From Microbacterium paraoxydans (lineage in GTDB: Bacteria > Actinomycetota > Actinomycetes > Actinomycetales > Microbacteriaceae): a DNA stretch of 64,000 bases. Positions within the stretch are counted from its first letter, which is position 1, and each line of letters starts with the position of its first letter. Below, piece after piece: positions 39,720 to 48,267 of this stretch. The translations under genes were made by a program, and so were the position numbers. A model generated the notes under the pieces. The model was not told where the DNA came from. It searched no databases and saw nothing but the letters and a program-made list of their open reading frames with translations. The DNA lies in the NCBI RefSeq assembly GCF_020524545.1, contig NZ_JAIVLG010000002.1, positions 496,001-560,000 of the forward strand. Reading direction: 5' to 3'.

Positions 39720-41387
39720 ATGACCGACCCCACTGGTGGCGATCTGCTCGCAGACTCCCTGATCAACCAGGGCGTCTCGCGGATCTTCGGCATTCCGGGC
39801 GTCCAGCTCGACGCCGCCGCAGACGCCCTCTACGCCCGCACCGACAAGGTCGATTTCATCTGCGCCCGCAACGAGCAGGCGACGACCTACATGGCGGACG
39901 GCTACGCGCGCAGCACGGGGGATGTCGGCGTGGCGATGGTCGTGCCCGGGCCAGGCGTGCTCAACGCGCTCTCCGGGGTCGCGACCGGCTACTCGGCCAA
40001 CTCGCCCATGCTCCTCATCGCCGGTCAGATCGACTCCAGGGCGATCGGCCGCGGACTGGGCGCTCTGCACGAGATCCCCGACCAGACCGGCATCCTCGAA
40101 CGGCTGACGAAGTGGACCGGCACGGCCCGCTCGGCGGAGGAGATCCCCGGGCTGGTGCGCGAGGCGTTCGTGCAGCTGCGCAGCGGGCGCCCGCGCCCCG
40201 TCGCGATCGAGGTGCCGCCGGACGTGCTGGCCGCCACTTCGCGCGCTGCCGCCGCCGAGCTTGTCGCCGCCGCGCCTCTCGTGCCGGATGAGCAGCAGAT
40301 CCGCGACGCAGCGGCCCGCCTGCTCGCAGCCAAGCGGCCGATGATCGTGGTCGGCGGCGGGGTGCTGGCCGCGAACGCATCCGTTGCGCTTCAGGCGCTC
40401 GCCGAGGCGATCGAAGCGCCGGTCCTGATGACAGAGAACGGGCGAGGCGCGCTCGACGCCCGCCACCGCCTCGCCTTCGACTCCCTGGCCCTTCGCGCGT
40501 TCCGTGAAGAAGCCGACCTCGTCTTGGCCGTCGGTACGCGTTTCGTATCGACGTTCGGCACCCAGGTCGACACGAACGGCGCGCCCGTCATCCTCCTCAA
40601 CGCCGAAGCGGCCGACCTCGAAGGTCCTCGCGCTGCGGTTCAGACCCTGCACGCCGACGCGCGCCTGGGGCTCGCGGCACTGGCGGCCGAGGTCGGATCG
40701 CCGTCACGCGAGTCCCGAGAGGGCGAGTTCGCCCGTGTGCGCACCTGGCTCGCCGAGCAGTTCGACGACATCGCCCCGCAGCGTGAGTACCTCGCGGCGA
40801 TCCGCGGTGCGCTGCCCGACGACGGCGTGTTCGTCAGCGAGTTCACGCAGGTCGGCTATGCCGCCAGTGCCTGCTACCCGGCCTACCAGCCGCGCACGTA
40901 CATCGGTCCCGGCTACCAGGGCACGCTGGGCTACGGCTTCGCCACGGCGCTGGGTGTCAAGGCCGCCGACCCCTCCCGCGCGGTCGTCTCCGTGAACGGC
41001 GACGGCGGTTTCTCCTGGACCCTCCAGGAGCTTTCGACGGCCAAGCGCTACGGCCTCGGGCTGGTGACGATCGTGTTCCATGACGGCTTCTACGGCAACG
41101 TCCGCCGCATCCAGAAGAACCGCTACGGTGCGCGCTACTTCGCGAGCGACCTCACCAACCCCGACTACGGCAAGCTCGCCGACGCGTACGGCATCCGCTC
41201 CGCGCAGGCCTACACGCCGCACGAACTCGCCGGCGTGCTCGCCGATGCCGTCCCGGCCAACGAGCCGATCCTGATCGACGTGCCCGTCGGCGAGTTCCCG
41301 TCGCCGTGGCATCTGATCCACGAGGGCGTTCCCCGTCCGCAGCCGCTCGCTCCCGACGCCCACCTCGTCCAGCGGGCAGGGGTCTGA
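39720..41387 (+). CDS. Thiamine diphosphate-dependent enzyme, acetolactate synthase / 2-oxo acid decarboxylase-like
   Basis: A 555-residue ThDP enzyme with three domains: PYR (1-170; catalytic Glu52 in ARNEQATTYMADGYAR), central, and PP (about 370-540; NGDGG at 426-430 with the metal ligand Asp428, then FHDGFYGN in place of the usual NN/ND motif). It resembles acetolactate synthase-like proteins that act as decarboxylases or lyases rather than biosynthetic ALS; no small regulatory subunit or ilv genes are nearby. With an aldehyde dehydrogenase one base later, conversion of a 2-oxo acid to an aldehyde is the likeliest reaction. Confidence 0.88.
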   Translation: MTDPTGGDLLADSLINQGVSRIFGIPGVQLDAAADALYARTDKVDFICARNEQATTYMADGYARSTGDVGVAMVVPGPGVLNALSGVATGYSANSPMLLIAGQIDSRAIGRGLGALHEIPDQTGILERLTKWTGTARSAEEIPGLVREAFVQLRSGRPRPVAIEVPPDVLAATSRAAAAELVAAAPLVPDEQQIRDAAARLLAAKRPMIVVGGGVLAANASVALQALAEAIEAPVLMTENGRGALDARHRLAFDSLALRAFREEADLVLAVGTRFVSTFGTQVDTNGAPVILLNAEAADLEGPRAAVQTLHADARLGLAALAAEVGSPSRESREGEFARVRTWLAEQFDDIAPQREYLAAIRGALPDDGVFVSEFTQVGYAASACYPAYQPRTYIGPGYQGTLGYGFATALGVKAADPSRAVVSVNGDGGFSWTLQELSTAKRYGLGLVTIVFHDGFYGNVRRIQKNRYGARYFASDLTNPDYGKLADAYGIRSAQAYTPHELAGVLADAVPANEPILIDVPVGEFPSPWHLIHEGVPRPQPLAPDAHLVQRAGV

Positions 41388-41388
41388 C

Positions 41389-42828
41389 ATGGTCATCGGG
41401 CACGACATCGCCGGCATCAGAGAAGATGCCGAAGGGCAGGCTTCGATCGATGTCGTCAGCCCGGCCGACGGCACCGTGATCGGCGCCGTCGTGGCAGGCG
41501 GCCCCGCTGACGTCGATCGTGCGGTGGCTGCGGCCGCGGACGCGTTCGGCAGCTGGACGACCACGCCGATGCCTCAGCGCATCGTTCACATCGAGGCGCT
41601 CGCCGAGGGGTTGGCGCGCCACCGTGAGCTTCTCGCTGAGACGTTGAGCGCGGAGATGGGCTCGCCGATCGCGTTCGCGCGTTCCGCTCAGGTCGGGGTC
41701 GCGATCGCCGATCTCGCGCGCCTGGTCGAGGCTGCACGTGCGCACGTCGAGCGCGAGGCGGTCTCGAACTCCCTCGTCGTGGCGGAGCCGGTGGGTGTGG
41801 TCGCCGCGATCACGCCCTGGAACTTCCCGCTGCACCAGATCATGCTCAAGGTGGGGGCCGCGATCCTCGCCGGCTGCACGGTGGTACTCAAGCCCAGCGA
41901 GGTCGCGCCGCTGAACGCCGCGATCATCGGAGACATCCTCCGTGAGATCGGGCTTCCGGCCGGAGTCGTCAACATCGTCCATGGGGATGGTGCCGGGGTG
42001 GGTGCGCCGCTCGTCGCGCACCCGGGTGTCGACATGGTGACCTTCACCGGCTCGCGCCAGGTGGGCGAACATGTCGCACGCGCTGCTGCGGCGACGATCA
42101 AGAAGGTGGCTCTCGAACTCGGCGGCAAGTCGGCCGCGATCGTGCTCGACGACGCTCCGCTGGAGGACTCGGTGCGCGGCGTTCTCGCCTCCTGCTTCGC
42201 GAACGCCGGGCAGACCTGTGCTGCGCAGACCAGGGTGCTCGTCCCGGAGGCGCTGGTCGGGTCGTGGCGACGGATGGCCGTCGAGGTCGCTGCGGCCTGG
42301 GCGCCCGGTGACCCGCTCGACGAGGCGACGGCCACCGGGCCGCTCGCCTCCTCGCTGCAGCGGGAACGCGTGCGTGCGCACATCGCCACCGCGATCGGCG
42401 AGGGCGCGAACGTGCTGGTCGGTGGTCTCGATATCGTCGAACCGACGGCCGGCGGGGCCTACGTGCAGCCCACGATCTTCACCGATGTGACCCCGGACAT
42501 GCGGATCTTCCACGAAGAGGTCTTCGGCCCGGTGCTCACGATCACCTCGTACGCCACGGTCGATGAGGCTGTCGACCTGGCGAACGACAGCGTGTACGGC
42601 CTGTCGGGAGGCGTGTGGTCGAGTGACCCTCGACGCGCGCTCGACGTCGCGCTGCGCATGCGCACGGGGACCGTCGGCATCAACGGCGCAGGTCTCGACG
42701 TGGGAGCTCCGTTCGGGGGCTACAAGCAGTCGGGCGTCGGCCGGGAGTGCGGCGTCCACGGGTTCGAGGAGTTTCTCGAACTCAAGTCGGTCATGGGCGC
42801 CGCTGCCCTCGTCGACGACTTCTCGTGA
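41389..42828 (+). CDS. NAD(P)-dependent aldehyde dehydrogenase
   Basis: A 479-residue enzyme of the ALDH superfamily. Asn145 (TPWNFPLHQ), general base Glu243 (LELGGKS) and nucleophile Cys277 (NAGQTCAAQT) are all present; EEVFGPVLTI and APFGGYKQSG mark the C-terminal part. It oxidises an aldehyde to the acid. It starts one base after the ThDP enzyme stop, so the product of that enzyme is its likely substrate. Confidence 0.93.
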   Translation: MVIGHDIAGIREDAEGQASIDVVSPADGTVIGAVVAGGPADVDRAVAAAADAFGSWTTTPMPQRIVHIEALAEGLARHRELLAETLSAEMGSPIAFARSAQVGVAIADLARLVEAARAHVEREAVSNSLVVAEPVGVVAAITPWNFPLHQIMLKVGAAILAGCTVVLKPSEVAPLNAAIIGDILREIGLPAGVVNIVHGDGAGVGAPLVAHPGVDMVTFTGSRQVGEHVARAAAATIKKVALELGGKSAAIVLDDAPLEDSVRGVLASCFANAGQTCAAQTRVLVPEALVGSWRRMAVEVAAAWAPGDPLDEATATGPLASSLQRERVRAHIATAIGEGANVLVGGLDIVEPTAGGAYVQPTIFTDVTPDMRIFHEEVFGPVLTITSYATVDEAVDLANDSVYGLSGGVWSSDPRRALDVALRMRTGTVGINGAGLDVGAPFGGYKQSGVGRECGVHGFEEFLELKSVMGAAALVDDFS

Positions 42829-42881
42829 CCGGTAACAAATCCGAAACACCGCCGACACGAGGCAATAAAGAGCAATTCATA

Positions 42882-42891
42882 ACATTCAATT
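42882..42891. promoter_or_regulatory. Site D: AATTGAATGT (reverse strand) before the second ABC import operon
   Basis: The minus strand reads AATTGAATGT here, identical to site B. It lies 43 bases before the binding-protein start in the AT-rich part of the gap 42829-42934. A second ATTCAT/ATGAAT-like stretch (42874-42879) is adjacent. Confidence 0.55.
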
Positions 42892-42934
42892 AGATGGAAC
42901 CCGCCCGAGGTGGTTCCGTGGAGAGAGGACACCC

Positions 42935-44506
42935 ATGAGACGCAGCACCGTAGCCGCGGCCGTCGGCGTGACGGCACTCGCCCTGACCGGCTGCGCCGGC
43001 GGCGGCGGAGAAGGCAGTGGTGGTGGAGCAGTGGACAACGCCACCATCGCCATCGCCGCAGATCCCGGTTCGCTCAACCCGATCACCAACGCCACCCAGG
43101 CAGGTCAAGAGGTCTCGGCGTACCTGTACGAGACGCTCATGTCCTTCGCGCACGGCAAGGATGCCGAGGGGCTGCTCGCCGAGAGCTGGACGGAGTCGAC
43201 GACCGAGGTGTCCTTCGTGCTGAAGGAGGGGATCCTCTGCGCCGACGGCGCTGAGCTCACGGCATCAGACGTGAAGGCTTCCTTCGACTACGCGGCCGAC
43301 CCGGAGACGGCCTCACCCTACTCGGGTGTGTACTTCCCCGCCGAGGGACTGACCGTCGAGGCGGACGACTCCTCGCGCACCGTGACGTTCACGAGCGAGC
43401 AGCCGCAGAGCTTCCTGCTCAGCAACATCGGGCAGATGCCCGTCGTGTGCGCGGCCGGTGTCGACGATCCCGCCTCGCTCGACGCCACGCCTGTCGGTAC
43501 CGGCATCTACACGCTCGAAGACTCCTCGCCCGGACAGACGTACACGCTTGCCCTGCGCGACGACTACACGTGGGGCCCTGGCGATGTCACCAGTGACACC
43601 GCCGGACTGCCCAAGACGGTGACACTCGAGGTCGTCGACACCGAGCCGACCAGGGCGAACATGCTCCTGTCGTCCGAGGTCAACGTCGCTGAGGTCGGCG
43701 GCACCGATCGCGACCGGCTCGAAACCGGTGAGCTGTTCACGATCGATGTTCCCGCCCGTCCCGGCCTGATGTTCTTCAACCAGGCCGAGGGGCGGCCCAC
43801 CAATGACCTGCTCGTGCGAGAGGGGATCGCCGGCGGTATCGACCGCGAAGAGGTCGCATCGGTCTCCACCGGAGGACGCGGCGAACTCATGACCTCGCTC
43901 GTCTCGTCGTTCACCGCGGTGTGCGCGGGCGCCGATGCGACGACGTCGCTGATCGGCTTCGACGCCGATGCGGCGGCCGCGACACTCGACGAGGCAGGCT
44001 GGACGGTCGGCTCCGACGGCGTGCGTGAGAAGGACGGAGCGAAGCTCGCGCTGACCTTCGTCTATCCGTCGACGGAGGCGCAGTCGGTCGTCGCCGGCAT
44101 CGAGCTCATCCAGCAGCAGCTGGCGGAGATCGGCGTGGACGTCACCCCGAGCCCGTCGTCGTCGTACACCGACGTCATCTTCCAGGGAGGCGACTGGGAC
44201 CTGATCTGGGCCCCGATCTCGACCACCCTTCCCTCCACCTGGGCGGGCATCCTCGCCGGGGACTTCCCCCCGAACGGAGGCAACTGGACGTACAACACGA
44301 ACCAGGAGTTCTTCGACCTGACGGCCGAAGCGCAACAGCTCGCCGGCGAGGAGAGCTGCGACGCCTGGACGGCGGCACAGGCGTCGGCGATCGGTAACCT
44401 CGAGGTGATGCCGTTCGCGGAGTCCACCAGCACGCTCTACGGCGCGGGCGTGGAGTTCGAGGTCACCACCAACGGACTGCTGATCCCGACGAGCCTCCGA
44501 GGCTAG
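42935..44506 (+). CDS. ABC transporter substrate-binding lipoprotein, peptide type (SBP_bac_5)
   Basis: A 523-residue lipoprotein: signal MRRSTVAAAVGVTALALTGC with Cys20 the lipidation site, then a Gly-rich linker. The family-5 pattern is clear (NNATIAIAADPGSLNPITNA, YLYETLMSF, FVLKEGILCADGAELTASDV, VGTGIYTLED). It captures a peptide-like or amide compound for the permeases encoded next. ATG 42935 follows GAGAGGAC. Site D marks it as part of the GntR block. Confidence 0.92.
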   Translation: MRRSTVAAAVGVTALALTGCAGGGGEGSGGGAVDNATIAIAADPGSLNPITNATQAGQEVSAYLYETLMSFAHGKDAEGLLAESWTESTTEVSFVLKEGILCADGAELTASDVKASFDYAADPETASPYSGVYFPAEGLTVEADDSSRTVTFTSEQPQSFLLSNIGQMPVVCAAGVDDPASLDATPVGTGIYTLEDSSPGQTYTLALRDDYTWGPGDVTSDTAGLPKTVTLEVVDTEPTRANMLLSSEVNVAEVGGTDRDRLETGELFTIDVPARPGLMFFNQAEGRPTNDLLVREGIAGGIDREEVASVSTGGRGELMTSLVSSFTAVCAGADATTSLIGFDADAAAATLDEAGWTVGSDGVREKDGAKLALTFVYPSTEAQSVVAGIELIQQQLAEIGVDVTPSPSSSYTDVIFQGGDWDLIWAPISTTLPSTWAGILAGDFPPNGGNWTYNTNQEFFDLTAEAQQLAGEESCDAWTAAQASAIGNLEVMPFAESTSTLYGAGVEFEVTTNGLLIPTSLRG

Positions 44507-44513
44507 GAGCCGC

Positions 44514-45527
44514 ATGCTGGACCACGCGTCCGCCAGGACGGACACCGTGGCGGTGTTTCTTCGGAAACGCCGCCACGGCAACCCCTGGCTGAGATTTCTC
44601 CTCCGCCGCACACTCCGGATGCTGGTGGCGATGTTCGTGATCATCGCGGTCGCGTTCTTCGTCCTCCGTGCATCCGGCGGTGACCCCGTTCGCGCCGCCC
44701 TCGGCGCGACGGCCGACGAGGCCGTGGTCCAGGCGCGGCGCGATCAGCTGGGCCTCAACGACCCGTTGCTCGTGCAGTTCTGGAATTACCTCACGGGCAT
44801 CCTTCACGGTGACCTCGGCTCCTCGCTCATCACGGGCCGGTCGGTGTCGGAGCTCGTGCAGAACCGGTTGCCCGCCACCCTCGAGCTCGCCGGTATCTCG
44901 TTCGTGATCGTGCTGCTGGTGGCCGTGCCCGTGGGGCTGGGCATCGCGATCCTCACGCAGGGCAACCGGCGTCGCGGCGTCGAGGTGTCGTTCACGGGCA
45001 TCACCGGTCTCATCGCCGCAATCCCCGAGTACCTGCTCGGGGTCGCACTCGTCGTGATCTTCGCCGTCACGCTGCACTGGTTCCCCGTCGCCGGTCGAAC
45101 CGGGCCCGCGTCGTACGTGCTCCCGGTGCTGGCGATGACGGTCGCGTCGTGGGCATCGCTGTCTCGCATCGCCCGTGTCGAAGCGCTCAACACGCTTTCG
45201 GATGACTACGTGCGCACGGCGAGGTCGAAGCGCATCCCGGCCTCCTGGGTCTACTTTCGCCACGCCCTGCCCAACATGCTTACCGCGACGCTGACCATCG
45301 GCGGCACGCTGCTGTCCACGATGGTCGCATCGAGCGTGCTGGTCGAGAAGGTGTTCAACTGGCCCGGCCTCGGCTCCGCCTTCGTCGATGCCATCGCCAC
45401 GAAGGACTACGGCATCGTGCAGGGCCTCGCTCTCGTCTACGCGGCGATCATCCTCGTCATCACGCTCGCGGTCGACATCGTGCTGTCGCTGCTCGACCGG
45501 CGGACCACTCTTCTGGAGACGACCTGA
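44514..45527 (+). CDS. ABC transporter permease, DppB-like
   Basis: A 337-residue membrane permease with an N-terminal extension of about 30 polar residues before the first transmembrane segment (FLLRRTLRMLVAMFVIIAVA). Typical features: GGDPVRAALGATADE, LVQFWNYLTGILHGDLGSSL, and the EAA loop SDDYVRTARSKRIPASWVYF. ATG 44514 follows AGGAG. Its stop overlaps the next start (TGATG). Confidence 0.92.
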   Translation: MLDHASARTDTVAVFLRKRRHGNPWLRFLLRRTLRMLVAMFVIIAVAFFVLRASGGDPVRAALGATADEAVVQARRDQLGLNDPLLVQFWNYLTGILHGDLGSSLITGRSVSELVQNRLPATLELAGISFVIVLLVAVPVGLGIAILTQGNRRRGVEVSFTGITGLIAAIPEYLLGVALVVIFAVTLHWFPVAGRTGPASYVLPVLAMTVASWASLSRIARVEALNTLSDDYVRTARSKRIPASWVYFRHALPNMLTATLTIGGTLLSTMVASSVLVEKVFNWPGLGSAFVDAIATKDYGIVQGLALVYAAIILVITLAVDIVLSLLDRRTTLLETT

Positions 45528-47464
45528 TGCGCTCGATCCTGACCTTCCTGCGCAATCCGCTCGGCGCCATCAGCGCCGTGATGGTGCTCGTGCTGCTGTT
45601 CCTCGCGCTGTTCGCTCCGGAGATCTGGGGGGCGCAGGCGTCGCAGACCGATACGTCGGCGCTCCTGCAGGGGCCCAGCGATGCGCACCCGCTCGGCACG
45701 GACGGCCTGGGCCGCGACCTTCTGCTCCGCACCCTCGTCGCGACCCGTCTCTCGCTCGGCATGGCATTGATCGCCACCGTGATCGGTCTCGTGTTCGGGC
45801 TGCTGCTCGGCGCCCTGCCCTCGGTGCTCGGCCCCCGCGTGCAACGCGTGTTCAGCTCGATCATCAGCACCTGGCTGGCCTTCCCGGTTCTCCTGGTGGC
45901 GATGCTGACCGTGATCCTGCTCGGGCCCAGCTCGTCGTCCGCCGTCATCGCGCTGGGGCTGACGATGGTGCCGTCGTTCGCTCGCCTCGCCCAGACGCTC
46001 TCCTCCCGTGTCGGCGGCTCGGAGTATCTTGCCGCCGCTCGGATGATGGGGGTCTCGCGCGGGCGCCAGTTCACGCGATACGTCCTGCCGAACATCGCCG
46101 AACCCATCATCGTCAACGTCACCCTTTCGATCGGTGGCGGACTGCTCGCGCTGTCGAGCCTGAGCTTCCTCGGCGTGGGCGTGCAGCCGCCGGACTACGA
46201 CTGGGGTCGCATGCTCAGCGAGGCGTTCGATCAGGTGTACACCAACCCGACTGCGGTCGTCGGACCCGGTGTCGCCGTGGTGTTCGCGGGTGTCGCCTTC
46301 GGCACATTGGGGGAGTCGTTGGCGGCGCACTTGCGCAGCCACGGCAAGGGGAGTGCGCTCTCTCGCCGCAAGCTGGGGTCGGCGCCGCGCGTCGAGCCCC
46401 GCGAGCGCAGGGATCACGACGATTCCCTGCTCGTGGTCGACGGTCTGTCGGTCTCGTTCCCGTCGCCGACCGGATGGGTGCGTCCTGTGCAGGATGTGTC
46501 GTTCTCGGTCGCTCCGGGGGAGATCGTCGGGGTGGTCGGCGAATCGGGCAGTGGGAAGTCCGTCGCGCTGATGGCGGTCGCGCAGTTGTCCGCTGCGGGA
46601 GCCGCCGTCACCGCGCAGCAGCTGCGTTTCGACGGCGACGACGTACTCGACCTGCCGCCGGCCGTGGCGAAGAAGCGACTCGGCACGAAGATCGGCGTCG
46701 TGTTCCAGGACTCGCTCACTGCCCTCAACCCCGCGCTGCGCGTCGGTACGCAGCTCGCGGAGATCCCTCGCTTCCACGCCAAGGATGCGCGGCGCAGCGC
46801 GCACGACAAGGCCGTCGCGGCGCTCAAGGACGTCGCGATCGATGAACCTGAGCGGCGCGCACGGCAATTCCCGCACGAGTACTCCGGCGGAATGCGACAG
46901 CGCGCGCTCATCGCGATGTCGCAGATCGGGAAGCCGCGCCTCATCATCGCCGACGAGCCCACGACGGCACTCGACGTCACGGTCCAGCGGCGTGTGCTCG
47001 CCCTGCTGCGTCGGGAGTGCGAGGAGACGGGAGCCGCAGCGATCGTCGTCTCCCACGATATCGCCGTGCTCGCCGAGCTCTGCCAGCGCATCCTCGTGAT
47101 GTACGCCGGCCGGATCGTCGAGGATGTCGATGTGCGGCTGCTCGCCACACCCGAGAAGCTCGCGCACCCGTACACGCGAGCGCTCGCGGAGTCGCTACCC
47201 GACCTCGACACCGACCGCACAGAGCCGCTGGCGACGATTCCCGGTGAACCGCCCGACCTCTCGCTGCCCTTGGTGGGCTGCGGCTTCGCCCCCCGCTGCC
47301 CGTTCGCGACCGAGCACTGCCGAGCTGTCACGCCGGAGCCGGTCGCCCACGGTCACGGCGGCCGGGTCGCGTGCTGGCATCCGCAGGACGGTGTCCCGAT
47401 CGAGGGCATCCTCGGGGAGCCGGTCGTGCTCTCCGCAACGCAGAGCACGCAGGAGGTGCGCTGA
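45527..47464 (+). CDS. ABC transporter permease-ATPase fusion (DppC-DppD type)
   Basis: A 645-residue fusion. Residues 1-280 are a DppC-like permease (MRSILTFLRNPLGAISAVMV; GTDGLGRDLLLRTLVATRLS; SEYLAAARMMGVSRGRQFTR). Residues 300-645 are a DppD-like ATPase: Walker A GESGSGKSVA with Lys344, signature YSGGMRQR, Walker B LIIADEPTTALD, H-loop VVSHDI. The C-terminal oligopeptide extension is complete and carries Cys residues (GCGFAPRCPFATEHCR). The first importer in this window has the same fusion without that Cys cluster. Confidence 0.93.
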   Translation: MRSILTFLRNPLGAISAVMVLVLLFLALFAPEIWGAQASQTDTSALLQGPSDAHPLGTDGLGRDLLLRTLVATRLSLGMALIATVIGLVFGLLLGALPSVLGPRVQRVFSSIISTWLAFPVLLVAMLTVILLGPSSSSAVIALGLTMVPSFARLAQTLSSRVGGSEYLAAARMMGVSRGRQFTRYVLPNIAEPIIVNVTLSIGGGLLALSSLSFLGVGVQPPDYDWGRMLSEAFDQVYTNPTAVVGPGVAVVFAGVAFGTLGESLAAHLRSHGKGSALSRRKLGSAPRVEPRERRDHDDSLLVVDGLSVSFPSPTGWVRPVQDVSFSVAPGEIVGVVGESGSGKSVALMAVAQLSAAGAAVTAQQLRFDGDDVLDLPPAVAKKRLGTKIGVVFQDSLTALNPALRVGTQLAEIPRFHAKDARRSAHDKAVAALKDVAIDEPERRARQFPHEYSGGMRQRALIAMSQIGKPRLIIADEPTTALDVTVQRRVLALLRRECEETGAAAIVVSHDIAVLAELCQRILVMYAGRIVEDVDVRLLATPEKLAHPYTRALAESLPDLDTDRTEPLATIPGEPPDLSLPLVGCGFAPRCPFATEHCRAVTPEPVAHGHGGRVACWHPQDGVPIEGILGEPVVLSATQSTQEVR

Positions 47465-48267
47465 TGGCCGAACTCGTCGTCGACGAGCTCGTCGTGACCT
47501 TCGGGCACGGAGACTCATCGTTCAACGCGGTGGACGGCGTCTCCCTCACGGTTCCGCACGGCAGCATCGTGGGGCTCGTGGGCGAGTCGGGATCGGGGAA
47601 GTCGACCATCGCGCGCGTGATCGCCGGGTTGCAGCCTGCGACCGCCGGCCGTCTGCTGCTCGACGGGGAGGAACTCCGTCCTGCGGTCGGACGGCAGCGT
47701 CTCGCCCGTGCGCGTGACGTCCAGATGATCTTCCAGGACCCGTATTCGTCGCTCAATCCGCGCATGACCATCGGCGCCACGCTCGATGAGGCGCTGGCCC
47801 TGCACGGTACGGGGTCGGCACGCGACCGTGCGGCAGGGGTGAAGGAGCTCCTGAGCCTCGTCCGGCTCAAGCCCGGCACGGTGGAGCAATACCCCGCACA
47901 GCTGTCGGGCGGCATGCGGCAGCGCGTCGCGATCGCGCGGTGCCTGGCGGTGAAGCCGCGGCTGATCATCGCCGATGAGATCACCTCGGCACTCGACGCC
48001 TCGGTGCAGGGCGCAGTATTGAACCTGGTGCGCGACCTGCAGCGGGAACTGGAGCTCTCCGTGCTGTTCATCACGCACAACCTCGCGGCGGTTCGCTACA
48101 TCGCCGACACGACGGCCGTGATGCGCAAGGGGCGAATCGTGGAGCACGGGGACGCGGATGCGATCGTCTCGAATCCGCAGCACGCGTACACCCAGGCGCT
48201 CGTGGGCGCGATCCCGCGCATCCAGAACGCCGGTACCGACCATCTCCTGCACACGATCGGAGCCTGA
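47464..48267 (+). CDS. ABC transporter ATP-binding protein, DppF-like
   Basis: A 267-residue ATPase: Walker A GESGSGKST, Q-loop MIFQDPYSSLNP, signature LSGGMRQR, Walker B LIIADEITSALD (Glu retained, Pro replaced by Ile) and H-loop ITHNLAAV. It forms the ATPase pair with the fusion protein. One-base overlaps (TGATG) with both neighbours indicate coupled translation. Confidence 0.92.
   Translation: MAELVVDELVVTFGHGDSSFNAVDGVSLTVPHGSIVGLVGESGSGKSTIARVIAGLQPATAGRLLLDGEELRPAVGRQRLARARDVQMIFQDPYSSLNPRMTIGATLDEALALHGTGSARDRAAGVKELLSLVRLKPGTVEQYPAQLSGGMRQRVAIARCLAVKPRLIIADEITSALDASVQGAVLNLVRDLQRELELSVLFITHNLAAVRYIADTTAVMRKGRIVEHGDADAIVSNPQHAYTQALVGAIPRIQNAGTDHLLHTIGA

Noticed and set aside
39720..41387. 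Biosynthetic acetolactate synthase (ilvB)
   Set aside because: No small subunit, ilvC or leu genes nearby, an atypical FHDGFYG metal motif and coupling to an aldehyde dehydrogenase argue for a catabolic ThDP enzyme.
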